The position numbers and the translations under genes were made by a program. Positions 7,568-14,766 of a stretch of DNA of 64,000 nt are shown in pieces (positions within the stretch are counted from its first letter, which is position 1; each line of letters starts with the position of its first letter). Where the stretch lies: the NCBI GenBank assembly GCA_041821315.1, contig JBGUEO010000011.1, positions 56,632-120,631 of the forward strand, in the 5' to 3' direction. Source of the DNA: DIGJ01 sp041821315. GTDB taxonomy: Bacteria; Bacillota; Clostridia; Lachnospirales; Lachnospiraceae. The notes under the pieces are model-generated. The model saw only the letters and a program-made list of their open reading frames with translations, was not told where the DNA came from and did not search any database.

Positions 7568-7606
7568 AATGGTTAGATTTCCAACGAAGAGGTCTAACCA
7601 TTTTTT
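7568..7606 (+). terminator. Terminator-like hairpin in the decayed region
   Basis: AATGGTTAGA (7568-7577) pairs with TCTAACCATT (7593-7602) and is followed by six T. It may be a leftover terminator of a lost gene or element. Confidence 0.5.
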
Positions 7607-7670
7607 GTTCTTTAACAGACCTTTTTTGTTTTATAAATTAGTACTTGACAAACATATTAAAATGTGCGAT

Positions 7671-8046
7671 CGCTCTCGTTAATGATGGTTTTTAGAGGTA
7701 ACGAGAGCGGCCCTTGAATTTGAGATATATTAACTTTAATTCAAGGAGGCGCTTACCATTATGATCTATCAAAAAATTAAAGATCTTTTTCATTCTTCTA
7801 TTGAATATGTTGTTTCTAACATTTCAAATTATTGTATTCATCCGGATACGGATTTTATAAGAAACAGGAAAATCTCACCTAATGACCTTATTTCTTTTCT
7901 TGTTTCACAAGGGTCCTCATCTACAAAATTGGAAATGATTGATTTTTGGGGTATGGATCCTTCTATGCCAACTGCATCGGCTTTGAATCAACAACGCTCA
8001 AAATTGAAACCAGATGCTTTAGAGGCTGTCTTTCATCTGTTTAATT
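7671..8046 (+). mobile_element. Left part of a second, different IS4-type element
   Basis: An 11-bp inverted repeat (CGCTCTCGTTA at 7671-7681 with TAACGAGAGCG at 7699-7709) and a second CCTTGAATT/AATTCAAGG hairpin form a structured leader before the transposase start at 7761. The element stops near 8046, where it abuts copy 2 of the other insertion sequence. Its right end is absent. Confidence 0.65.
7761..8046 (+). pseudogene. IS4-type transposase, N-terminal fragment
   Basis: About 95 residues (MIYQKIKDLFHSSIEYVV, then ISPNDLISFLVSQGSSSTKLE and ASALNQQRSKLKPDALE) match the N-terminal part of IS4-family transposases. No catalytic aspartates remain. The reading runs a few more codons into the neighbouring element and stops. 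GGAGG precedes the ATG. Confidence 0.7.
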
Positions 8047-8874
8047 CATCTGTTTCCATAAATACGTACGATTTCTGCATTTTCCAATGAAGTATTGGTG
8101 CTTAAGATATATAAGCATTCACTTTTCTTATTGCGATTTCGTACAAATACAATCTTAACAGGAATCCCTGTTTTCGTTGTAACTGCCAGTGAACCAAGTG
8201 TCCATAAGGACATAGTCTGCTTTTATACCGGCATTCAGTGTATTCTTTATCAAAAGAATTGCAGCATCCGTTTTATGCATCATACTTTCCTTGCGAAATT
8301 TGTAGCCATTGGTACAATGATCAATGTCAGAGGATACTTCGTTGTAGCGGTTTCTTTTTTCTGCTGAAGAAAGCATATTGAAACCAGTTGGTATAAAGCT
8401 GTATCCGTCAGACCAACCAAGAGTAAGAAGGGTAAATCCTTTCTGGCATTTATGCTCCACATGGTCAAAGACACGTGCAAGCAGTTCTACAGTTTTGCTA
8501 CGATTACGTTTAATAACAGAATCATCTAAAATCAGGACTTTTACTCTTTCTGGGCGAGTAAGCGAATCAAATGCAATTGTAACCTTAACTACAAGGAGCA
8601 AAAGAAATTTACTCCAGTTGTAGGAAGTTTCATTGAGAAAGCGATAATACGTATTTTTTGAAACAGCCTGATCTTTATGTTTAGAATTCAGGAAACGAAA
8701 CAGGTTCTTTCCTTGAAATGCTACCAGTAGTAAAAATTTAAATACCTCATATGCAGAAATACCACATGATTTAGTAATATTGGATTTGCGCAACAGTTTT
8801 CCGATTTGAAGTCGTTTTAATGCATCAGAAAATTTATTTTGAGGATTTTCATTTTGGTCATTTTGGTATATCAT
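8047..8874 (-). pseudogene. IS4-type transposase with internal deletion (copy 2)
   Basis: Codons from the ATG at 8874 run through LILDDSVIKRNRSK to VLMDTWFT at about 8190. There the frame breaks; another frame continues LAVTTKTGIPVKIVFVRNRNK and then ENAEIVRIYGNR, which is the later YREK-proximal part of an IS4 transposase. The sequence for the segment between is missing and the C-terminus is cut at about 8047. The frameshift and deletion leave it inactive. Confidence 0.85.
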
Positions 8875-9029
8875 AAGTTTAGCACCTTTCTTTGTATGTT
8901 AATGTTTGTGGTGAACTTATTATACCAAAGATTAGGTGCTATTTTAATGTCAATGCACCGATTTATTTAGTTGCTTTGCTTGAGAAATCAAGCGTTTTCA
9001 CCAGCTATGCTGGTGGGAAAGTTGAGTTA
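8047..9029 (-). mobile_element. IS4-type insertion sequence, copy 2, inverted and internally deleted
   Basis: Its left end (GTTGAGTTA at 9021-9029 on the plus strand) matches the start of copy 1 at 4524, in the opposite orientation. It keeps the leader, the first 220 or so transposase codons, then jumps to a later part of the same gene and ends near 8047 against another element. With copy 1 it makes an inverted repeat of about 740 bases enclosing roughly 3 kb. Confidence 0.88.
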
Positions 9030-9060
9030 GTAATAGGTGAACAAGGAAGAAAAAATTTGG

Positions 9061-9117
9061 TTGACAAAATCGTGCATATACTGTATATATTTATGTATAC
9101 AGTATATGCACGATTTT
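9061..9117 (+). promoter_or_regulatory. Promoter inside a 52-bp palindrome (GntR operator candidate)
   Basis: TTGACA (9061-9066) pairs at 17-19 bases with a TATATAT -10 that carries an upstream TG. From 9066 to 9117 the DNA is a perfect inverted repeat with 22-bp arms (9066-9087 and 9096-9117) and an 8-base centre, covering the spacer and the -10. It lies 34 bases before the first gene of an operon that encodes a YtrA-type GntR repressor, so it is the likely operator. The transcript's 5' end would hold only the right arm, so a terminator role is less likely. Confidence 0.8.
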
Positions 9118-9150
9118 TGTGAGAAGAAATTTGTTTGGAGGAAATGATGT

Positions 9151-10002
9151 ATGTTGCATTTAGAACAAGTGAATAAAAGCTGGAATGATTTTTCACTAAA
9201 AGATATTACATTTGATTTGCCGACCGGATATATTATGGGGCTTATAGGGCCAAATGGGTCAGGGAAAACAACGCTTCTTCATATTATCATGGGATTATAT
9301 AGCATTGATTTTGGAAGCGTGAATATGGATGGAAACGATATTTATGAGAAAGAAAAGATTGTAAAGAATAAGATAGGGTTTGTGTTAAATGAAGAACTGT
9401 TTACAGGGACAATGACGCTTGGGGAGAATGCAACAATGTATGGAGGCTATTATGATACCTTTCGTATGGACGTGTTTGAAACATATTGTAAGCGTTTTGG
9501 ACTTGATCTAACTTGTAAATTAAAAAAACAATCGAAGGGTGAAAAGCTAAAATTTCAGTTTGCATTTGCGCTCTCTCATAATCCGAGTTTGTTGATTTTA
9601 GATGAACCAACTGCAAGTTTTGACCCTGAGTTTCGCAATGAATTTATTCGGATTGTGACAGACTTTGTAAAAGATGGGAAACACAGTGTGATACTAGCAA
9701 CACATTTAACAGAGGAGCTGGATCAAATTGCCGATTATATTACCTTTATTAATCATGGAACACTCGTATGCAGCATGGATAAGGAAACCTTACTTGATTC
9801 ATATCGAGTGGTAAGTGGAGAAGATTATAAGCTGAATTTGCTTTCGAAAAAAGGACTGGTTTATAAAGAAAAGGGAACTTATTTGAGTAAAGCGTTAGTT
9901 GAACATGGAATATACGCAAGTTATGATAAAGAACTTATTGTCCTACGACCGACGATTGAGGAGATTATGTATTACACGATAAAAGGAGAAATGCACAGAT
10001 GA
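9151..10002 (+). CDS. ABC transporter ATP-binding protein (YtrB-like)
   Basis: 283 residues. Walker A GPNGSGKTT is at residues 33-41, a shortened signature SKGEK at 128-132, and Walker B with LLILDEPT at 147-154. A C-terminal extension of about 80 residues follows the nucleotide-binding domain. GGAGG lies nine bases before the ATG. It overlaps the membrane-protein gene by ATGA. In YtrA-type operons such transporters respond to cell-envelope stress or antibiotics; substrate here is unknown. Confidence 0.92.
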   Translation: MLHLEQVNKSWNDFSLKDITFDLPTGYIMGLIGPNGSGKTTLLHIIMGLYSIDFGSVNMDGNDIYEKEKIVKNKIGFVLNEELFTGTMTLGENATMYGGYYDTFRMDVFETYCKRFGLDLTCKLKKQSKGEKLKFQFAFALSHNPSLLILDEPTASFDPEFRNEFIRIVTDFVKDGKHSVILATHLTEELDQIADYITFINHGTLVCSMDKETLLDSYRVVSGEDYKLNLLSKKGLVYKEKGTYLSKALVEHGIYASYDKELIVLRPTIEEIMYYTIKGEMHR

Positions 10003-10703
10003 TACGAATGGTTTTAAGAGATTATCGAATGAATTGGAAAGAGGGACTATCAAATGTCTCTAAAAATGGTTCATGGTTTGTTTATTTATATCTACTCATT
10101 GTTCCGGCAAATCTGTTTGGATTTATGGATAAGCCAAGTCATGTGGCGGTTTATTATGGAATTTTATTTCCGCTTATGTTAGGATTGCTACTTTCTCGAA
10201 TGTACCCCAATCGCCTAAGCAAAACAATGTTTTTGTGTCCGATGAAAAAGGAAGAGCGAAAACGATATATTGTGAGCGCATATTGGATTCGTGTCCTGAT
10301 ACCAATCGCTTTATTTGCACTGATTGGGTTGATTTTAGTTGGAGTTTATCAAATAAGCGTGGAATCGTATGTATTTTTACTTGCAAGTGAAGCTTTATTT
10401 ATAATTGGAACAAATTTATATATAGAAGCGAAGATTTCTGGCTATACGTTTTGGCAGATGATGGTGCAACTATATGGACTCATTTTTATCGTATCCTGCA
10501 TTGGATACACCAGTGACTTAGGGACTCCGTTGAAAACTTGGGAATTTTTAATTTTTTTCGTTCTGCTTTTGTTACAAGGTGCTGCTACAACAAAATTAGT
10601 TGTCTCTTATTGGAGAACGGTATTGGAAGTTGCCTTAGATTATGAATGGAGTGAACGAGAGTCAAGAAATGTGAAAAATGAGAAGGGCTGGATGAGACTA
10701 TGA
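9999..10703 (+). CDS. Membrane protein, probable ABC permease partner
   Basis: 234 residues with about six hydrophobic segments (roughly 26-44, 52-68, 98-116, 122-140, 150-168, 178-196) and a basic cytoplasmic loop (CPMKKEERKRY) between the second and third. It has no sequence motif beyond a general ABC-2-like layout. It is translationally coupled at both ends by ATGA overlaps, so it is probably the membrane partner of the preceding ATPase. Confidence 0.85.
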   Translation: MIRMVLRDYRMNWKEGLSNVSKNGSWFVYLYLLIVPANLFGFMDKPSHVAVYYGILFPLMLGLLLSRMYPNRLSKTMFLCPMKKEERKRYIVSAYWIRVLIPIALFALIGLILVGVYQISVESYVFLLASEALFIIGTNLYIEAKISGYTFWQMMVQLYGLIFIVSCIGYTSDLGTPLKTWEFLIFFVLLLLQGAATTKLVVSYWRTVLEVALDYEWSERESRNVKNEKGWMRL

Positions 10704-11077
10704 AAATCGCAATTAAGCCACAAGGAACGCTTGCAATATATGAGCAAATTGTAAATCAGTTGAAAAATGAAATTGTAGCAGGGGAGCTTCATGCAAAAGA
10801 AGCCTTGCCATCCATTCGATCGCTTGCTTGCGATTTAGAGGTTAGTGTTATTACAACGAAACGGGCTTATGAAGAGCTTGAAAAGGAAGGCTTGATTTAT
10901 TCGGTTGCAGGGAAGGGATTCTATGTTTGCGAATATAATACAGATTATTTGCGAGAAAAGCAGCTGGTTATGCTAGAAACTCGGTTTCAAGAAATTATTA
11001 CAGACTGTAAACGGGCGAAACTTAAAGAAGAAGATGTCATCGATATGGTACGTGTTCTATATCGAGAAAATAAATAA
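10700..11077 (+). CDS. GntR-family regulator, YtrA type
   Basis: 125 residues. Residues about 10-76 are a GntR winged HTH (AIYEQIVNQLKNEIVAGEL, LPSIRSLACDLEVSVITTKRAY, GLIYSVAGKGFYV). Only a short helical C-terminal tail follows, in place of a ligand domain, which is the YtrA subfamily pattern. It probably represses the operon through the palindrome at 9066-9117. It lies third in the operon, between two transporter pairs, where the family's regulator is more often first. Confidence 0.92.
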   Translation: MKIAIKPQGTLAIYEQIVNQLKNEIVAGELHAKEALPSIRSLACDLEVSVITTKRAYEELEKEGLIYSVAGKGFYVCEYNTDYLREKQLVMLETRFQEIITDCKRAKLKEEDVIDMVRVLYRENK

Positions 11078-11092
11078 GGAAAGGTATTTACT

Positions 11093-11758
11093 ATGAGGAA
11101 AGACGATTGCTTGCTTGCATTTCAAGAGGTTACCGGATTATCTAAAAAATTTCATCTCGAAGAGATCAATTTTCAATTAGAAGCTGGATACATACTTGGA
11201 ATTGCTGGAAAGAATGGAGCAGGGAAAACAACATTGTTACATTATATCTTGGATAATCAGATTAAGTACAAGGGAGCTATTTATTTGCAGGGCAAAAATA
11301 TTTGCGAAAATCATGTGAATTGTTTGGATGAAATTGGGTTTGTATCGGATGAAAACCAATTTTTTAGTGAATATACGGCGATGCAAAATGCAAGGCTTCT
11401 TGGGGCTCTATATACACACTGGGAAGAAGAAAAATTTCAGTTGTCAATGGAGGAGATGAAGTTATCTGCTGGGAAAAAAATTGGCGCAATGTCACGTGGG
11501 GAATGTTTTAAATTTCAGATGGCATTTGCAATTGCACATCACGCAAAGCTCTTTTTACTGGATGAGGTGACGGGTGGAATGGACCCTATCTTTCGACGAG
11601 ACTTTTTTAAATTACTCAGAGAGCAGATATGCAACAAGGAAGCATCCGTGATACTTACTACACATATACAAGAAGAAATAGAACTGAAAATGGATTATGT
11701 AGCCATACTAGAGGGTGGTAAATTACAATCGTTTGGAGAGGGGGGCGCATGGAAATGA
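11093..11758 (+). CDS. Second ABC transporter ATP-binding protein of the GntR operon
   Basis: 221 residues with Walker A GKNGAGKTT (39-47), signature SRGE and Walker B LFLLDEVT. The usual proline after the catalytic DE is valine, and the protein lacks the C-terminal extension of the first ATPase. The Walker B aspartate and glutamate are both present, so it should still bind and hydrolyse ATP. AAGGTATTT is a weak ribosome site before the ATG. It overlaps the next gene by ten bases. Confidence 0.9.
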   Translation: MRKDDCLLAFQEVTGLSKKFHLEEINFQLEAGYILGIAGKNGAGKTTLLHYILDNQIKYKGAIYLQGKNICENHVNCLDEIGFVSDENQFFSEYTAMQNARLLGALYTHWEEEKFQLSMEEMKLSAGKKIGAMSRGECFKFQMAFAIAHHAKLFLLDEVTGGMDPIFRRDFFKLLREQICNKEASVILTTHIQEEIELKMDYVAILEGGKLQSFGEGGAWK

Positions 11759-12249
11759 AACAAGAAAATAAAATTATAGAGTTTGATCAAAACCTAGCTA
11801 AACTAGAAGACTATACGATATTGATGGGAAAGATGGTACGATATATCTTCGAAGCATTGCTGTTTGTATCATTTGCAATACCATTTCACGCAATGGAAGG
11901 GCTATATGATTCTTTTTTTTGTTTCATAGCTACGATTTTAATGGGTGCAACCTATTTTTATATGAGGTCATATTTGCAAATCAGTGAAAATGGAAGTATA
12001 TGCTCGCTTTATCAAAAATTGAAGTTTTTTCCGGTGAGTGCAAAGGCAGTTTGGGAGATACGATGCCAGTATGTATTACGATATGCCCGGAAAATGGAGG
12101 TGTGCTTTTTAGTAATACAAGTGGCAATCACCCTTATTTCTGGAGAAAAAATGGGTATATGGAGTTTTTTTTATCCAAGTTTAATGGTATTACTCTTTGT
12201 CATTGTGTTTGGTATTTTAATAAGTATTCCTAGAAAACGTAATCGATAA
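11749..12249 (+). CDS. Small membrane protein, partner of the second ATPase
   Basis: 166 residues with four hydrophobic segments (about 35-52, 57-75, 112-130, 134-152) and a charged N-terminus. It has no recognisable family motif. Its position after the second ATPase repeats the ATPase/membrane-protein order of the first pair, so it may be a reduced permease. GGAGAGGGGGG precedes its ATG inside the upstream gene. No strong terminator follows before the convergent AraC gene. Confidence 0.8.
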   Translation: MEMKQENKIIEFDQNLAKLEDYTILMGKMVRYIFEALLFVSFAIPFHAMEGLYDSFFCFIATILMGATYFYMRSYLQISENGSICSLYQKLKFFPVSAKAVWEIRCQYVLRYARKMEVCFLVIQVAITLISGEKMGIWSFFYPSLMVLLFVIVFGILISIPRKRNR

Positions 12250-12337
12250 ACGGCGTGCAAATGGATACAAGGAAAGTGGATAGTTTGGGTAGATAGATCC
12301 AGCAAATTTCCGCTGGTTAAAATGTTAAGGCAATAGG

Positions 12338-13174
12338 CTAGATTTTATTATCATGTTTTATACGGTATTCACTTGGGGACAGACCGATATAGCGCTTAAA
12401 TGCTTTTGAAAATGTAAAAGGATCTCTATAACCTACGGAATAAGCTATATTCTGGATGGAAATATACTCTTCTTCCAGCATATGACAAGCTGTTTTCATG
12501 CGATAAGAGGTCAGATATTCTTGTGGGGTATGCCCTGTAGTATTTTTGAATAAACGTGTCATGTAGCTGCGTTCCAGACTACACACATGTGCGATGTCGT
12601 CCATATGAATTGGCTCGTTGTATTTGAAATGAATAAAATTAATGATTGTTTTCATATAGGCTAGTTGAGGATTAACGGTGGAAGGGGATCTTGTGATAGA
12701 AAATTTTATAATGCAGTCAAATAATTCGTATATTTTACCAATACAGAACAATTCGTTACTGTAATTGACTAATAGACTATGCATTATGCTGCCAATGGAA
12801 TTTGGGTAGCACAGTGGTGTAAATTTAGGATTTTCCGCATTAAGGCCAGCTTTTTGAAAATATTCTGTTGTCTTTGGACCGTCCAAATGAACCCAGATAT
12901 AATTCCATGGATCTTCTTTATCAGCCTCATAGTAGGCCAGAGTATTGGGGGAAATGATAAATCCATGATGGGCAGCAATTACATATTTCTGACCTTTGAT
13001 ATTCAAAATTCCCCTTCCGTTTAAAATGTAATGAAAAATATAGTGATTTCGTATGATTGGACCATAAGAATAAGCGGGAGGGCAAGCATGTTTCCCGATT
13101 TCATAGATATGTAAATCGGTGCAGGAATCATAATTAAGAAAATAGCATTCATCATATGTTGTCTGAACAGACAT
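12338..13174 (-). CDS. AraC-family regulator of the sugar locus
   Basis: 278 residues: an N-terminal cupin-like sugar-sensing domain (about 20-150, with HYILNGRGILNI) and two C-terminal AraC helix-turn-helix motifs (about 180-275, ending with the family signature YRDPFTFSKAFKRYIGLSPSEYR). The start is the ATG at 13174, with AAAGGAG; an earlier in-frame ATG at 13231 has no such site. It is divergent from the sugar operon and is the natural candidate for its inducer-responsive activator. Confidence 0.93.
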   Translation of the reverse strand: MSVQTTYDECYFLNYDSCTDLHIYEIGKHACPPAYSYGPIIRNHYIFHYILNGRGILNIKGQKYVIAAHHGFIISPNTLAYYEADKEDPWNYIWVHLDGPKTTEYFQKAGLNAENPKFTPLCYPNSIGSIMHSLLVNYSNELFCIGKIYELFDCIIKFSITRSPSTVNPQLAYMKTIINFIHFKYNEPIHMDDIAHVCSLERSYMTRLFKNTTGHTPQEYLTSYRMKTACHMLEEEYISIQNIAYSVGYRDPFTFSKAFKRYIGLSPSEYRIKHDNKI

Positions 13175-13220
13175 GTAAAATCTCCTTTCAATCTGGAATA
13201 AAAATCCACGGAGTAATTGT

Positions 13221-13249
13221 TTGAAATACAAAAAAACAGTGTATATAAT
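13221..13249 (+). promoter_or_regulatory. Sigma-A promoter of the sugar operon
   Basis: TTGAAA (13221-13226) and TATAAT (13244-13249) are 17 bases apart and point towards the binding-protein gene at 13412. It leaves a leader of about 155 bases. A second possible -35 (TTGACA, 13344-13349) has no good -10. Confidence 0.65.
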
Positions 13250-13259
13250 GGATTATAGT

Positions 13260-13301
13260 ATAGGAAAGACATTTTGTAAATGATCTCTTTCCTATTTTTT
13301 T
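13260..13301 (+). terminator. Promoter-proximal hairpin with T tract (attenuator or operator)
   Basis: ATAGGAAAGA (13260-13269) pairs with TCTTTCCTAT (13286-13295), and an inner CATTT/AAATG stem extends it with a three-base bulge and TGT loop. T residues follow. It begins about four bases after the expected transcription start, so it may stop early transcripts or be a protein-binding palindrome. Confidence 0.6.
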
Positions 13302-13411
13302 GGAAAGTATAAATATCACAATTTGACATATGAAAGCATAAAGTTGACATTTCCAAAAAAATAAAAATATGGTTAAATGGTAATATCAAAAAAAATAGGA
13401 GGAGAAGTAAT

Positions 13412-14740
13412 ATGAGAAAAAAAATAATTAGTGCAATTCTTTGCACGGTAATGGTAATGGCTATGGTTAGCGGATGCGGTAGTACAAAAAGTCAGACATC
13501 AACAACCGATGATCAGAAACCAAAGGTGGAAGAGGCGGAAAATGACACAGAAAATGACACAGAAACAAATGGGGAAGTAGTTACAATTTCATATGCATGT
13601 TGGGATTCTAATCAGGCAACTTTGATTCAAACAATAGCAGACGAATTTGAAAAAGAGAATTCTAATATTAAAATTGACATTCAGGTAAATGGATGGAGTG
13701 ATTATTGGACAGCCCTCGAAGCAGCAGCAACAGGTGGTTCTTTACCAGATACATTCTGGATGCATTCGAATAATATTAATTACTATGGAACGAATGATCA
13801 GCTTTTGGATTTGTCAGATTACATCGCCAAGAGTAATGAAGTAGATTTATCCAATTATCCAGAAGGATTAGATCAAATTTACAATATTGATGGTAAACAG
13901 TATGCAATTCCAAAGGATTATGACACCATTGCACTCTGGTATAACAAGACCTTGTTTGATGATGCAGGAATTGATTATCCGGATGATACATGGACATGGG
14001 ATGATTTAAAAGAAGCTGCTAAAAAGCTGACAAAAGCGGATGGAACCCAGTATGGTTTCTGTGCCGGTCTACATAACCAAGAAGGATACTACAACTTTGT
14101 ATATCAAAATGGTGGGGAGATTATTACAGCCGATAAAGTATCCGGATATGATGAAGATAAAACGATTGCAGGAATTGATGAGTATTTTAGTTTTGTAAAG
14201 GAAGGATTATCACCAGAAATCTATGATGATCAGGCACGTGCAGAAGCAATCCAAAACGGACTATGTGCTATGGGATTATTTGGTTCTTGGAATCTTTCAG
14301 GTTTTTCAACTACGGATTTCATGACTGAAAACTTTGATTGTGCAGTACTTCCAATGTCGAATGATGGGGGACGGGCAACGATATTTAATGGACTTGGAAA
14401 TGCGATTTCAGCTACAACGAAGCATCCAGATGAAGCATGGAAATGGGTAGAATATTTAAGTAGTAAAAAAGGACAGGAACGTCAGGCCGAACTTGGAGTT
14501 GCAATTTCAGCTTATAATGGAACAGCAGATACATTTTCAAATGCATATTCTATGTTTAACACAAAATGTTATATCGATATGATAGAGTATGCTCAGATTC
14601 GTCCATACTCAAATCAGACCAGTGTTTGGGAAGATAAAGCATACGAACTGTTGAAAAATGCATATGCAGGAAAAGAAGATACCGCTAAGGCCTGTAAAAA
14701 TGTTGCAAAAATGATGAATGAAGCATTGGCAGCAGAATAA
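13412..14740 (+). CDS. Sugar ABC transporter solute-binding lipoprotein
   Basis: 442 residues. A lipoprotein signal ends at the lipobox VSGC (Cys22), after which an acidic linker contains a duplicated ENDT. The remainder is an extracellular binding protein of the maltose/oligosaccharide type (family 1), with the WNGWSDYW-like opening of that fold. It would hold the oligosaccharide at the outer membrane face and pass it to the permeases encoded downstream at 19232 and 20164. GGAGGAG precedes the ATG. Substrate is unknown; the enzymes around it suggest galactose-containing glycans. Confidence 0.92.
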   Translation: MRKKIISAILCTVMVMAMVSGCGSTKSQTSTTDDQKPKVEEAENDTENDTETNGEVVTISYACWDSNQATLIQTIADEFEKENSNIKIDIQVNGWSDYWTALEAAATGGSLPDTFWMHSNNINYYGTNDQLLDLSDYIAKSNEVDLSNYPEGLDQIYNIDGKQYAIPKDYDTIALWYNKTLFDDAGIDYPDDTWTWDDLKEAAKKLTKADGTQYGFCAGLHNQEGYYNFVYQNGGEIITADKVSGYDEDKTIAGIDEYFSFVKEGLSPEIYDDQARAEAIQNGLCAMGLFGSWNLSGFSTTDFMTENFDCAVLPMSNDGGRATIFNGLGNAISATTKHPDEAWKWVEYLSSKKGQERQAELGVAISAYNGTADTFSNAYSMFNTKCYIDMIEYAQIRPYSNQTSVWEDKAYELLKNAYAGKEDTAKACKNVAKMMNEALAAE

Positions 14741-14766
14741 TTTTTAAAAAATGGGAGAGGGTTATA

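Noticed and set aside
4524..9029. A working composite transposon
   Set aside because: Both flanking copies have damaged transposase genes, and no target-site duplication could be seen at the borders (the bases before 4524 and after 9029 do not match).
13540..13570. Short tandem repeat coding ENDT twice in the binding protein
   Set aside because: It lies in a disordered linker after the lipid anchor, and such small duplications are ordinary there.
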